Counted from the first letter of the stretch, positions 43,498-54,511 are shown. The stretch is DNA of 64,000 bases from Mesorhizobium ciceri WSM4083 (GCF_000519305.1 NZ_KI912610.1:1149949-1213948), one strand, 5' to 3'. Translations and numbers: made by a program. The notes: a model not told the origin generated them from the sequence alone.

Positions 43498-44415
43498 TTG
43501 AAAGCCAAACTGGGCATGTCCCCCATTGCGTGGTGGAACGACGATCTTGCGGAACTCAGCGATGACGTGTCGCTGGAAGAATGTTTGCGCCAGTCGCGCT
43601 CGGCCGGTTTCACCGGCATGGAGATGGGTCGGCGTTTTCCCAATGATCCCGAAATCATGCTGCCGATCCTGAAGGCCGCCGACGTCACGCTATGCGGTGG
43701 CTGGTTCTCCGGCACGCTGGTCGATGGGGAGATGGCCGACAACAAGGATCGCATCCAGCCGATGATCGACCTGTTCAAGGCGGTGAATGCGCCTTGCATC
43801 GTTTATGGCGAAGTCGGCCGCTCGATCCAGGGCGACCGCTCGAAGCCGCTGGCGACCAAGCCGAAGCTGTCGGATGACGAGATGAAGGCTTACGCGAAAC
43901 GCCTGACCGCGTTTGGCGAATGGTGCGCCGAACAGGGTATGCCGCTGTCCTATCATCACCACATGGCGGCGGTGGTCGAGACCGAGCCGGAACTCGATGC
44001 CTTCATGCGCTATTCCGGAGCCGGCATTCCGCTGCTGCTCGATGCCGGACATCTGGCATTCGCCGGCGGCGACGTGCTGCGTGCCATCGACAACCATCAC
44101 ACACGCATCAGCCATGTGCATGTGAAGGACGTTCGCATGGAGGTGATCGACAGGCTAGACCGCTCGAAGCAATCTTTCCTCGACGCCGTGGCGCTGGGCG
44201 CCTTCACCGTACCGGGCGACGGTTCACTCGATTTCGGCGCCATCGTGCAGCGCTTCGCCGACCATGGCTATGAGGGCTGGTTCGTAGTCGAGGCCGAGCA
44301 GGACCCGAAAAAGAACCCGCCACTCAGGATGGCGCAGGTTGGCTACAAGGAACTGATGCGCGTCATGACCGCCGCCGGCTATACGGTCGAGACGCAAGGC
44401 TTTCCAAATGTCTAG
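43498..44415 (+). CDS. iolE: Myo-inosose-2 dehydratase
   Basis: 305-residue xylose-isomerase-like TIM barrel that dehydrates scyllo-inosose (2-keto-myo-inositol). Characteristic stretches: GMSPIAWWNDDLAELSDD, GMEMGRRFP, LSYHHHMAAVVE, LLLDAGHLAFAGGD and HVHVKDVR, providing metal ligands. It starts with TTG at 43498, preceded by GGAG; no in-frame ATG comes before residue 7. Confidence 0.93.
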   Translation: MKAKLGMSPIAWWNDDLAELSDDVSLEECLRQSRSAGFTGMEMGRRFPNDPEIMLPILKAADVTLCGGWFSGTLVDGEMADNKDRIQPMIDLFKAVNAPCIVYGEVGRSIQGDRSKPLATKPKLSDDEMKAYAKRLTAFGEWCAEQGMPLSYHHHMAAVVETEPELDAFMRYSGAGIPLLLDAGHLAFAGGDVLRAIDNHHTRISHVHVKDVRMEVIDRLDRSKQSFLDAVALGAFTVPGDGSLDFGAIVQRFADHGYEGWFVVEAEQDPKKNPPLRMAQVGYKELMRVMTAAGYTVETQGFPNV

Positions 44416-44473
44416 TTTCCCAATGGCTGGTGCGACGGGTTCCCGGCGAGGCCGATTGCTGTAGATTGGTTCT

Positions 44474-44692
44474 ATGAAAGATTCCGAACACCCCTTCTTC
44501 CGGCCTTTGTGGCGGCGTGCCGCCATCGTCGCGGTCTGCGTCATCTGGTCGATCATCGAGTTCGCCACCGGCACGCCGTTCTGGGGCATGATCGCGCTCG
44601 GCTTCGCCGGCTACGCCGTCTGGCAGTTTTTTTATCTCTACAAGCCTGCTGACGAGGCGAAGCCTCCAGTCGAGCCCGAGCCGAAGGAGTGA
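44474..44692 (+). CDS. Small DUF3329-like membrane protein
   Basis: 72-residue protein with two hydrophobic segments (about 15-33 and 35-55) and an acidic, Pro-rich tail (EAKPPVEPEPKE). The FFRPLWRRAAIV start and GTPFWGM turn resemble the DUF3329 family of small Rhizobiales membrane proteins. Function unknown. It sits between iolE and iolB, 5 bp before iolB. Confidence 0.75.
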   Translation: MKDSEHPFFRPLWRRAAIVAVCVIWSIIEFATGTPFWGMIALGFAGYAVWQFFYLYKPADEAKPPVEPEPKE

Positions 44693-44697
44693 CTGGG

Positions 44698-45510
44698 ATG
44701 TCGAAGCTGCTCGTCAAAGCCGACAAAGGCCATGGCCGCGTCGCCCATGTGACGCCGAAAAGTGCCGGCTGGACCTATGTCGGTTTCGACCTGCATCGGC
44801 TGAAGCCCGGCGAAAGCGCCTCGGGAAACACCGAAGATCGTGAAGTCTGCCTGGTGTTCGTTACCGGCAAGGGCAAGGCTTCAGCCGGCGGCAGAGAGCT
44901 CGGCCTGCTCGGCGAGCGCATGTCGCCCTTCGAGGGCAAGCCGTGGTCGGTCTACATTCCGCAAGGCTCCGACTGGTCGGTGACGGCTGACACCGAGCTG
45001 GAACTTGCCGTCTGCTCGGCGCCGGGCCTTGGCGGCGGCCTGCCGGTGCGGGTGATCGCACCGGACGATCTCGGCCAGGAGGTGCGCGGCAAGGGCACCA
45101 ACACGCGCTATGTCACCAACATCCTGCCGGAGGGAAAGCCGGCCGATTCGCTGCTGGTGGTCGAGGTCATCACGCCCGGCGGGCATACATCGAGCTATCC
45201 GCCGCACAAGCACGACCAGGATAATCTGCCTGCCGAATCCTATCTCGAGGAAACCTACTATCACCGCCTCAACCCGCCGCAGGGCTTTGCCTTCCAGCGC
45301 GTCTATACCGATGCCGACAAGAATGGCCATCGCGCGCTCGACGAAGCGATGGCGATCGAGGATGGCGATGTCGTGCTGGTGCCCAAAGGCTATCACCCCT
45401 GCGCTGCCTGCCACGGCTATGACCTCTATTATCTCAACGTCATGGCCGGACCGAAGCGGACGTGGAAATTCCACAACGCGCCCGAGCACGAATGGCTGAT
45501 GAAGGCCTGA
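44698..45510 (+). CDS. iolB: 5-deoxy-glucuronate isomerase
   Basis: 270-residue cupin-fold isomerase converting 5-deoxyglucuronate to 2-deoxy-5-keto-gluconate. Conserved metal-binding cluster HTSSYPPHKHDQDNLPAESYLEETYYH and the C-terminal VPKGYHPCAACHGYDLYYLNVMAG are seen. AAGGAG lies 9 bp before ATG 44698, which I prefer over a GTG at 44689. The later iol step (IolA methylmalonate semialdehyde dehydrogenase) is not in the window. Confidence 0.94.
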   Translation: MSKLLVKADKGHGRVAHVTPKSAGWTYVGFDLHRLKPGESASGNTEDREVCLVFVTGKGKASAGGRELGLLGERMSPFEGKPWSVYIPQGSDWSVTADTELELAVCSAPGLGGGLPVRVIAPDDLGQEVRGKGTNTRYVTNILPEGKPADSLLVVEVITPGGHTSSYPPHKHDQDNLPAESYLEETYYHRLNPPQGFAFQRVYTDADKNGHRALDEAMAIEDGDVVLVPKGYHPCAACHGYDLYYLNVMAGPKRTWKFHNAPEHEWLMKA

Positions 45511-45663
45511 CCGGTCGCTGCGTGAGCACTAGCTCCTTGGTCCAGCACGAAAAAATCGTCGGCTAATGACCCCGCCGCAGCGTTTTGTTACCTGAAAGCC
45601 AGCAAGGCTTCGTCAATTCGTCATGGAAATCACCTATGGCAGCGAAGCTGACAAGGACTTTCC

Positions 45664-46371
45664 ATGCGCTACGCCCTCTATTTCACCCCCCGGCAGGACG
45701 AGCCACTGGCGCGGATCGCCGCCGACTGGCTGGGCCGCGACCCGTTCGGCGCCGCGACGAGGCCGGTCGAAGCGGTGGCCGGCCTGTCGGCGGCGGAAGT
45801 CGCTTTCCACACCGCTTCGGCGCGCCGCTATGGTTTCCATGCGACGCTGAAAGCCCCCTTCCGCCTGGCTACCGACGAGACGGAAGCCTCGCTGCGCTCC
45901 GCACTCGACCATTTTGCCGAGGCGACGCCGGTGGTGACCATCCCGCGTCTCGTGGTCAGCCAGATCGACGGCTTCTTCGCATTGGTGCCGGAAGGGCCAG
46001 TGCCTGCGCTCAACCGGTTCGCCGATGACGTGGTGCGCGATTTTGACCGGTTTCGCGCACCGCTGAGCGAGGCGGAAATCGAGCGGCGCAGCCCGGATTC
46101 GCTGAAGCCGGCCGAGTTCCGCAATCTCTGCCAATGGGGTTACCCCTATGTCTTCGAAACCTTTCGCTTCCACATGACGCTGTCCGGCCGGGCGGGGTCA
46201 CAGGAAAGCCCTCGTTTGCGCGCAGCGATCGACAGCCTGTTCGCGGACGTGCTGCAACAGAAGGTGCTGGTGGATGCGCTGACCTTGTTTGTCGAAACCG
46301 AACCGGGTGCACCGTTCATGGTGCTCTCGCATCACGCGCTCGGGCGCCGCCCGGCCAGAAAAACCGCCTGA
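45664..46371 (+). CDS. DUF1045 2H-phosphoesterase-like protein of the phn group
   Basis: 235-residue protein of the DUF1045 family, regularly found with phn genes. Two HxT motifs (GFHATLKAPFRL near residue 60 and FRFHMTLSG near 170) define the 2H phosphoesterase fold, which acts on cyclic phosphates or phosphate esters. A role in processing ribosyl phosphates made by C-P lyase (a counterpart of PhnP) is a sensible inference. First gene of a three-gene phn unit. Confidence 0.85.
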   Translation: MRYALYFTPRQDEPLARIAADWLGRDPFGAATRPVEAVAGLSAAEVAFHTASARRYGFHATLKAPFRLATDETEASLRSALDHFAEATPVVTIPRLVVSQIDGFFALVPEGPVPALNRFADDVVRDFDRFRAPLSEAEIERRSPDSLKPAEFRNLCQWGYPYVFETFRFHMTLSGRAGSQESPRLRAAIDSLFADVLQQKVLVDALTLFVETEPGAPFMVLSHHALGRRPARKTA

Positions 46372-46384
46372 AGGACTGCCTGAA

Positions 46385-47524
46385 ATGACCGCCGAGACTG
46401 TTCTCCACAATGCCCGCATCGTGCTTGCCGACGAGATCGTCAAAGGTTCGCTGGTGCTGCGCGACGGCTTTATCGCCGGCATCGAAGCCGGCATCAGCCG
46501 CATCGGCGAGGATATGGGCGGCGACTATGTCATTCCCGGGCTGGTCGAATTGCACACCGACCATCTCGAAGGCCACTACGCGCCGCGGCCCAAGGTGCGC
46601 TGGAATCCGATCGCCGCCGTGCTCGCCCATGACGCGCAGGTGGCGACCGCCGGCATCACCACCGTGCTCGACGCCTTGCGCGTCGGCATGGACGAAGACG
46701 CCGACCTGACATCGGCCGACATCCGCAAGCTGGCCGACGCGATCGAGGACAGTGTGAAGCAGGACCGTCTGCGCGCCGACCATTTCATCCATCTGCGCTG
46801 CGAGGTTTCGGCACCGGACTGCCTCAGGGCTTTCGCCAATTTCGACGGCGACGAGCGGGTGAAGCTGGCATCGCTGATGGACCATGCGCCAGGCCAGCGC
46901 CAGTTCGTCAACCTCGAGACCTATGCCTACTACTACCAGCGCAAGCTGAAGCTGACCGATCGCGATTTCAAGCTGTTCTGCGAAAAGCGGATGGCCGAAT
47001 CGGCGCGCAATTCGGCGCCGAACCGGGCGGTGATATCAGCCGCCTGCCAGGAGCGCGGCATCGTGCTGGCCAGCCACGACGACGCCACATCAGGCCATGT
47101 CGACGAGGCGATCGAACAGGGCGTTCGCGTCGCCGAATTCCCGACCACGGAAGAGGCCGCCAGGGCCTCGAAAGAGGCTGGGATGGGTGTGCTGATGGGC
47201 GCGCCCAACGTCATGCGCGGCGCCTCGCATTCGGGCAATGTCTCGGCCCGTACGCTGGCCAGCGATGGCCTGCTCGACATCTTGTCGTCCGACTACATTC
47301 CCTTCAGCCTGATCCAGTCGGCGTTCTTCCTCGGCGATGTCGTCGAAGGCATTTCCCTGCCGCAGGCCGTCGCCATGGTCTCGAAGAACCCGGCCGATGC
47401 GGTTGGCCTGACCGATCGCGGCGTCATCGAGCAGGGCCGCCGCGCCGATCTGGTGCGGGTGCGCGTCGACGACCATGTCCCGGTCGTGCGCACCGTGTGG
47501 CGGCAGGGAAGCCGGGTCGCATGA
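46385..47524 (+). CDS. phnM: Alpha-D-ribose 1-methylphosphonate 5-triphosphate diphosphatase
   Basis: 379-residue amidohydrolase-fold enzyme of phosphonate use, releasing pyrophosphate from ribose methylphosphonate triphosphate. Metal motif VIPGLVELHTDHLEGHYAPRPKVRW at the N-terminus and ASHDDATSGHVDEA later are diagnostic. Starts 14 bp after the DUF1045 gene and overlaps phnN by 4 bp. Confidence 0.94.
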   Translation: MTAETVLHNARIVLADEIVKGSLVLRDGFIAGIEAGISRIGEDMGGDYVIPGLVELHTDHLEGHYAPRPKVRWNPIAAVLAHDAQVATAGITTVLDALRVGMDEDADLTSADIRKLADAIEDSVKQDRLRADHFIHLRCEVSAPDCLRAFANFDGDERVKLASLMDHAPGQRQFVNLETYAYYYQRKLKLTDRDFKLFCEKRMAESARNSAPNRAVISAACQERGIVLASHDDATSGHVDEAIEQGVRVAEFPTTEEAARASKEAGMGVLMGAPNVMRGASHSGNVSARTLASDGLLDILSSDYIPFSLIQSAFFLGDVVEGISLPQAVAMVSKNPADAVGLTDRGVIEQGRRADLVRVRVDDHVPVVRTVWRQGSRVA

Positions 47525-48150
47525 TGGTGTCGGCATCGATTGAGCGGGAATTGTCGGCCGAGACGTTTCCGATCCGCGATGGCGTCTTCGTCGCCGTCGT
47601 CGGCCCAAGCGGCGCCGGCAAGGACACAGTGATCGGCTACGCCCGCGCCCGCTTTGCCGACGAAACGCGGCTGGAGTTCGTCCGCCGCGTCATCACCAGG
47701 CCGAGCGATGTCGCCAGCGAGGACCACGACACGCTGGCCGATGCCGCCTTCGCCGAGGCCGAAGCCGATGGCGCCTTCGCCATCTCCTGGGAAGCGCACG
47801 GCTTGCGCTACGGCATCCCCGCCGATGTCGACTGGTCCGTTGCCAATGGCCGTATCGCTGTCGCCAATGTGTCGCGCGCGATCATCCCCTCCTTGCGCGA
47901 ACGCTATGCCAATCTGGCCATCGTCGAGATCACCGCCTCGCCTGAAGTGCTGGCCGAGCGTCTGGCGATGCGCGGCCGCGAGTCACGCGGCGAAGTGCTG
48001 GCGCGGCTGGCACGCAGCGCCAATGTCACTCTGTCCGGGCCCGGCGTCACCTCGATCGACAACAGCGGCCCGCGCGAGACGGCCGGCGAACGCTTCGCCG
48101 AGGTGCTGCGCAAGGCGATGGCTTTTTCCGACATGTCGGGCCTGATCTGA
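47521..48150 (+). CDS. phnN: Ribose 1,5-bisphosphokinase
   Basis: 209-residue guanylate-kinase-like enzyme phosphorylating ribose 1,5-bisphosphate to PRPP. P-loop VVGPSGAGKDTVIGYAR; RRVITRPSD and FAISWEAHGLRYGIP are family-typical. ATG 47521 overlaps the phnM stop (ATGA). With phnM it feeds ribose from phosphonate breakdown into PRPP, but phnGHIJKL are not in this window. Confidence 0.92.
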   Translation: MMVSASIERELSAETFPIRDGVFVAVVGPSGAGKDTVIGYARARFADETRLEFVRRVITRPSDVASEDHDTLADAAFAEAEADGAFAISWEAHGLRYGIPADVDWSVANGRIAVANVSRAIIPSLRERYANLAIVEITASPEVLAERLAMRGRESRGEVLARLARSANVTLSGPGVTSIDNSGPRETAGERFAEVLRKAMAFSDMSGLI

Positions 48151-48159
48151 AATAGGCGT

Positions 48160-49068
48160 TCAGGCCCCAAGCGCGAAGGGCGTGAACGAGACGGTGCCGG
48201 CGATGCTTTCGCCTGGGGCAAGTACGATGGTGCCCTCGTCCGGATCGCTCCATCCGCCCCGGTTGAAAGCACCGGAGGCCATGGTCTGCGGTTCGACGCA
48301 AAAGTAAGGCTTGGCCGGGTCGGCGTACAGCATCAGGTGCTTGAAGATCGGATCGGCCTTGATGCGCAAACCCGCGCCGCGCGCCGGAAAGCGAAGCGTC
48401 GCCTCACCCGTCCAGCCGCCATAATCATTGTTGCGCCAGCCGGCGGGTAAAGGCCGGCTCTCGGCGAAGTCGAGTTCGGGCGCAAGCGCTATCGGATCGC
48501 CGGCGATGCCTTGCGGTTCCTCCAGATAGAACCGCGCGGCCTTGAATTGCAGCGTGACGTCCGGGTCGCGATCGAACCAGGGATGCAGGCCGAAACCAAA
48601 CGGCATGGAAACCGGCCCCGTGTTGGTCAGTGTCATGGTCACGTCGAGGCCTTCTTCGGACAGCATGAAAGCCTGCGTCGCGTGATAGGAGTAGGGTTCG
48701 AGGCTGGCTGCGATATCCAGCGACAGCGTTGCCTGGGCGTCGCCCGCCTCAGTGACAGTCCAGGGGTGTTTCCAGCCGCTGCCATGCACGTTGATGGCGT
48801 CGGGCGGATTGTTGGGCTGGACCCGCCAGCGCTTCGCTCGAAACTCGAAGGTGTTTCCGGCGATGCGGTTGGCGTAGGGGGTCATCGGGAACATGGCGAC
48901 GCCAAGCACATTGCCCGCTTCGCGATCATGGTCCGAGAGCCTGCGCATGAGATCGATGCCGCGCCAGTGCAGCGCGCTGAGGCTGCCGCCGATTTGCGGC
49001 ACCAGTTCGGCTTCGAGCGCGCCGGCCCTGAGCGTCAACGGTTCAGAAATTGCAGCCATCGCCGCCAT
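48160..49068 (-). CDS. Aldose 1-epimerase family protein
   Basis: 302-residue galactose-mutarotase-like beta-sandwich. The conserved NxxxGxxR-type NRIAGNTF region, a catalytic-His-like GFGLHPWF and a C-terminal Glu-containing YFCVEPQT are visible. It interconverts sugar anomers, consistent with being the distal gene of the downstream sugar ABC operon (13 bp from the permease). Preferred sugar unknown. Confidence 0.88.
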   Translation of the reverse strand: MAAMAAISEPLTLRAGALEAELVPQIGGSLSALHWRGIDLMRRLSDHDREAGNVLGVAMFPMTPYANRIAGNTFEFRAKRWRVQPNNPPDAINVHGSGWKHPWTVTEAGDAQATLSLDIAASLEPYSYHATQAFMLSEEGLDVTMTLTNTGPVSMPFGFGLHPWFDRDPDVTLQFKAARFYLEEPQGIAGDPIALAPELDFAESRPLPAGWRNNDYGGWTGEATLRFPARGAGLRIKADPIFKHLMLYADPAKPYFCVEPQTMASGAFNRGGWSDPDEGTIVLAPGESIAGTVSFTPFALGA

Positions 49069-49081
49069 TCGCCGCGAGGCG

Positions 49082-50077
49082 CTATTCCGCGGCCGCGCCG
49101 GCGGCGCTTTTGCGGGTGGCGTCGACCATCAGCCGCCGTTCCCGGAACACGCCCCATTGCTGGTCGACCAGCACGCCGATGAGGATGACGCCGCCCATCA
49201 CCGCGAAGTTGAGCGAGGACGGGATGCCGAGCAGATTGACCAGGTTCTGCAACTCCTGCAGCAGCACCGTGCCGAGGATGACGCCGATCAGCGAGCCTTC
49301 GCCGCCGCGCAGCGAGAAGCCGCCGAGCACGGCGGCAGCGATGGCGTAGAGTTCGTAGAACTGGCCGTGGCTGGCCGGCGAGATCGAGCGCGTGTACATG
49401 GCGAAATAGATCGCCGACAGCGCCGTCAGCACGCCGCAGATGACGTAAGCGGCGATGACGACGCGGCCGGTGCGGATGCCGGAATATTTCGCCGCCTCCT
49501 CGTTCTTGCCGATGGCGTAGAGATAGCGGCCGAACACCGAGCGGTGCAGCACCACCCACATGACGATTGAGATGACGATCAGCGCGATGAAGCTGTTCGG
49601 TACGCCATAGGAACGCCCGGCGGTGAGGAATTCGAGGTCGGGGAAATTCTGGCCGAAGGCAAAACCCGCGGTGCCGTCGGCGGTGTAGAAGCGGGCGACG
49701 CCGCGGTAGATCAGCAGGCCGCACAGGGTGACGACGAAGGGCTGCAGCTTGAGCCTTGTGATCAGCCAGCCATGCGCCAGGCCGATGATGGCGCCAAGCA
49801 CCAGGATGAGCACGAAGGCCAGCGGCCATTCCATGCCACGCACGGCGATGAAGTCGATGAACAGCGTGCCAAGCAGCGCTACCACCGAGCCGACCGACAA
49901 TTCGATGCCGCCGGTGATGATGACGAAGGCTTGGCCGATCGACAGGATGCCGAACAGGCCGATCAGGTTCGAGGTGTTGGCGAGGTTGATCGGCAGCAGG
50001 AAGCGCGGATTGATGATCGCAACGATCGCCCCGACCACCAGGATCAGGATCAGCAGGCCGAGATCTTTCTTGCTCAT
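49082..50077 (-). CDS. Sugar ABC transporter permease (CUT2)
   Basis: 331-residue permease with roughly ten hydrophobic segments and the family signatures AFVIITGGIELSVGSVVAL, LQPFVVTLCGLLIYRG and LGGFSLRGGEGSLIGVILG. ATG 50077 is preceded by GGGGAGA. Partner of the ATPase and binding protein upstream on the same strand. Confidence 0.92.
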   Translation of the reverse strand: MSKKDLGLLILILVVGAIVAIINPRFLLPINLANTSNLIGLFGILSIGQAFVIITGGIELSVGSVVALLGTLFIDFIAVRGMEWPLAFVLILVLGAIIGLAHGWLITRLKLQPFVVTLCGLLIYRGVARFYTADGTAGFAFGQNFPDLEFLTAGRSYGVPNSFIALIVISIVMWVVLHRSVFGRYLYAIGKNEEAAKYSGIRTGRVVIAAYVICGVLTALSAIYFAMYTRSISPASHGQFYELYAIAAAVLGGFSLRGGEGSLIGVILGTVLLQELQNLVNLLGIPSSLNFAVMGGVILIGVLVDQQWGVFRERRLMVDATRKSAAGAAAE

Positions 50078-50134
50078 CGTCTTCTCCCCAATGCCTGCCT
50101 GAGCGGATCGCGTTTGCGCGGCCCGTGGCAACAA

Positions 50135-51682
<1,548 letters not shown>

Positions 51683-51719
51683 GCCTGACAGCGATTGGCG
51701 GAACGGCCTCCTCGCAGAC

Positions 51720-51743
51720 TGACGGGCCTTGGGAGGCCCGTCA
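51720..51743 (-). other. Intra-operon hairpin between binding protein and ATPase genes
   Basis: Perfect 10-bp stem TGACGGGCCT / AGGCCCGTCA with a 4-base loop and no downstream T tract on the minus strand. Likely an mRNA-stabilising or partial-termination hairpin lowering ATPase/permease output relative to binding protein. Confidence 0.6.
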
Positions 51744-51760
51744 ATAAAAAGCGAGGCGTC

Positions 51761-51854
51761 GCGCTGCCCCTCACCCTCTTCGGGGTGCCGGTCCACCCTC
51801 CGCAGCTGCAGCGCAGCTGCTGCGGAGGACGGGCAGGCGGATGAGGGGCAGCGC
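51761..51854. repeat. Palindromic repeat in the second sugar-transporter operon
   Basis: Outer arms GCGCTGCCCCTCA (51761-51773) and TGAGGGGCAGCGC (51842-51854) are perfectly inverted; an inner near-perfect palindrome CTCCGCAGCTGC...GCAGCTGCTGCGGAG lies at about 51798-51827. Non-coding, between the binding-protein and ATPase genes. It looks like one of the long palindromic repeats typical of these genomes. Confidence 0.7.
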
Positions 51855-51863
51855 CAACGACGA

Positions 51864-52826
51864 TCAGTTTCCGGCCATCGCCTTCAGATTGGCGGCGTAG
51901 GCGTCGACATCATCCTTGCCGATGATCTTGGTCGGGATGATGATGAGGTTGCCTTCCGGGATGCCCGACTTGTCGCCCTTGAGATAGGCAGCCATCAGCT
52001 TCATGCCCTGATAGGCCCATTCGAAGGGCTGCTGCACGACGGTGGCGGCAATGGTGCCTTCCTTGACGCCGCCCAGCGTGATCGGATCGTCATCGAAGCC
52101 GACGACGGTGATCGAGCCGAGCTTGCCGGCGTCGCGCAGCGCTTCATAGATGCGCGGCGTGTTGTAGGAGTAGAAGCCGACCATGCAGGTGACGTCGGGG
52201 CTGGCGACCAGCGCGTCCTCGACGTTCTTCTTGGCGCGCGCCTGGTCGATGTCGTCGCCGCGCACGTCGATCAGCTCGATCTTGGTGCCGGCGAGGCCGT
52301 CCTTCATGCCTTGGATGCGCTCCTTGGCATTGTCGGCGCCGAGCAGGCCGACGAAGCCGAGGCATTTGCCGCCATTGGGCATTGCCTTCTTGGCGATTTC
52401 GGCCGCCTGCTTGCCGGCATCGACATTGGACGAGCCGATATAGGCGACGCGCTTGGTCTGCGGTGCGTCCGAGTCGGTGGTGAACAGCGCGGTCTCCGAA
52501 GCGATCTTGTTCAACCCATCGGTCGAGGTCTTGGGATCGACGGCCGAGACCATGATGCCCTTGACGCCGGCGGTCACCAGATCGTCCATCAGCCGCTGCT
52601 GGATGGCGACCGAGGACTGCTCGGGGTATTTGAGCTCGAGCGTATAGTCGGGCAGTTCGCCTTGCGCCTTCTTGACCCCGGCTTCGGCGGCCTTCCAGAA
52701 ATCGGAAGCGCCGTTGACGACGAAGGCCAGCGTCGGCTTGTCTTGGGCGCGTGCGATGGCCGTGGCCGACAGGCCAAGCAGCAGCGCGGCCGCGGCTACG
52801 GATGCAGTTCGTATCAAGGATTTCAT
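51864..52826 (-). CDS. Sugar ABC transporter substrate-binding protein
   Basis: 320-residue periplasmic binding protein of the ribose-type family. Signal peptide MKSLIRTASVAAAALLLGLSATAIARA. Typical segments are GIMVSAVDPKTSTDGLNKIA, VAYIGSSNVDAGKQAAEIAKK and TVVGFDDDPITLGGVKEG. GGGAGG precedes ATG 52826. Head gene of the operon with ATPase, permease and epimerase downstream; divergent from the LacI gene at 53385. Ligand unknown. Confidence 0.92.
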   Translation of the reverse strand: MKSLIRTASVAAAALLLGLSATAIARAQDKPTLAFVVNGASDFWKAAEAGVKKAQGELPDYTLELKYPEQSSVAIQQRLMDDLVTAGVKGIMVSAVDPKTSTDGLNKIASETALFTTDSDAPQTKRVAYIGSSNVDAGKQAAEIAKKAMPNGGKCLGFVGLLGADNAKERIQGMKDGLAGTKIELIDVRGDDIDQARAKKNVEDALVASPDVTCMVGFYSYNTPRIYEALRDAGKLGSITVVGFDDDPITLGGVKEGTIAATVVQQPFEWAYQGMKLMAAYLKGDKSGIPEGNLIIIPTKIIGKDDVDAYAANLKAMAGN

Positions 52827-53384
52827 GTTCAACCTCCCGTTTGGCTCAGTCATTGGACCGGCCGATCTTGCACTGACCTGATTTGCCGTTTGCAGCGTGG
52901 ACGCCCTCCTCCTCAAAGGGGTTCCCGGCACCGAAAGAATGGCGTCGTTCCAGCCACGATCATGGACCTTAGAGACTCATCCTTCGTTCGTAAATAGTCC
53001 GATTTGTCTGACATATCACATATCCGAGACAAGGCTCGCGGAGGTAGGATCCGCTCGCCACCGGGCCATTTTTCGCACTCTCCCGCCGCCCCGGACGTGA
53101 CCGGCCGGACGCGACGGATTGACGGTACAGCGCATTTTTGTATTAGTAAACAGTATTAGTTCCGAGCCAATGCCGGGGTTTCGCGGGGCGCCGCCGCCGA
53201 GCCGTGGTCACCGCTGGCCCGCCGCCCAAGCCTTTCGCCCTTTGAGTTTTGGCTTGTATGGAGATCCACGGCGGATGGACCTCCTGCATACTAATAGTTA
53301 TAAACGGCCTGGACGTTGTCTCTATGAATCGACGGCGTCACGCCATCTTGCCGGCCTGACCGGCCTGCCAGACTGGGATTTGCC
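52827..53384. promoter_or_regulatory. Divergent control region between the sugar operon and its LacI gene
   Basis: 558 bp with no credible gene. The 7-mer TATTAGT occurs twice in direct orientation (53141-53147 and 53154-53160, 13 bp apart) and once inverted as ACTAATA (53290-53296). All are in locally A/T-rich sequence just upstream of the LacI gene, so this is a plausible operator cluster for that regulator. Confidence 0.45.
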
Positions 53385-54500
53385 ATGAGCGAGACGACGG
53401 ATCGGGCCAGCGACACGGCGAGGCGGCGCAAGGCGCCGGCCAAGGGCGCCAAGGGCCGCGTCACCATGATCGATATCGCCAGGGCAGCCGGCTGCTCGCA
53501 GGCGACCGTCTCCTTCGTGCTCAATAATTCGCCGGGGATCAAGCTGTCGCAGCAGACCCGCGAACGGGTGATCGAGGCCGCACGGACGCTTGGCTACACC
53601 GCGCCCGCTTTCGAGGCCCTCCACCCGCCGCTACCGGCTTTCGAAGGACTGGACGGGGTGATCGGCTTTGCCGTCGACCAGCTCGCGACCAGCCCGGAAG
53701 CCGTGGTCGCCATCGAGGGCGCGCGCCAGGCCTCCTGGAATGCCGGCAACGTGCTTCTGGTGGCGCAGACGCTGGGCGATTCCGTCATGGAGCCGCGCGC
53801 CATTTCAGCACTCACCAAGCGGGGCATTTCGGCGCTGATCTACATGACCATCTTCACCCGCGAGATCACGGCGCCCGATTACCTCTACGGCCTCGACATC
53901 CCGGTGATCCTGCTCAACTGTTATACGGCCGACTACGCCTTCCCCGCCGTGGTGCCGAGCGAGATCGCCGGCGGCCAGAGCTCGACCCGCCACCTGATCA
54001 GCCACGGCCACCGCCGCATCGCCACCATCACCGGCGAGCCGTGGATGCAGGCGGCACAAGACCGGCTGAAAGGCTACCGCCGCGCGCTCGCCACTGCCGA
54101 CATCCCGTTCGATCCCGAGCTGGTGGTCGAAGGCGACTGGTCGGCCAGCGCCGGCTACGCCGCGACCGTCAAGTTGCTGGCGCTGAGGGACCGACCGACC
54201 GCCATCTTCTGCCAGAACGACCGCACCGCGATCGGCTGCTACGAAGCGCTGAAAGAAGCCGGCCTGCACATCCCACAGGACATCTCCGTGGTCGGCTACG
54301 ACGACGAGGAAATCGCCCGTCATCTCTTCCCGCCGCTGACCACCTCGATCCTGCCGCATATGGCGATGGGCCAATGGGCGATCGAGCAGCTGGAAGCGCC
54401 GGCGGCGCCTGGGCGGGGGCGGTATCCGATCACGAAGCTGGAGTGCCCGCTGGTGGAAAGGGAGAGTGTGAGGGGGGTGAAGCGCGAGGGGACGCGGTAA
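53385..54500 (+). CDS. LacI-family transcriptional regulator
   Basis: 371-residue LacI/GalR protein with a ~25-residue basic N-terminal extension before the HTH (VTMIDIARAAGCSQATVSFVLNNSPGIKLS, about residues 26-55). The effector domain has FAVDQLATSPEAV and DISVVGYDDEEIARHLFPPLTT. Divergent from the sugar ABC operon, its probable target. Confidence 0.9.
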   Translation: MSETTDRASDTARRRKAPAKGAKGRVTMIDIARAAGCSQATVSFVLNNSPGIKLSQQTRERVIEAARTLGYTAPAFEALHPPLPAFEGLDGVIGFAVDQLATSPEAVVAIEGARQASWNAGNVLLVAQTLGDSVMEPRAISALTKRGISALIYMTIFTREITAPDYLYGLDIPVILLNCYTADYAFPAVVPSEIAGGQSSTRHLISHGHRRIATITGEPWMQAAQDRLKGYRRALATADIPFDPELVVEGDWSASAGYAATVKLLALRDRPTAIFCQNDRTAIGCYEALKEAGLHIPQDISVVGYDDEEIARHLFPPLTTSILPHMAMGQWAIEQLEAPAAPGRGRYPITKLECPLVERESVRGVKREGTR

Positions 54501-54511
54501 TCGCGTGTTTT

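Noticed and set aside
45595..45640. Pho box before the phn accessory operon
   Set aside because: A TTCGTCA direct repeat exists, but its 8-bp period does not match the 11-bp Pho box arrangement.
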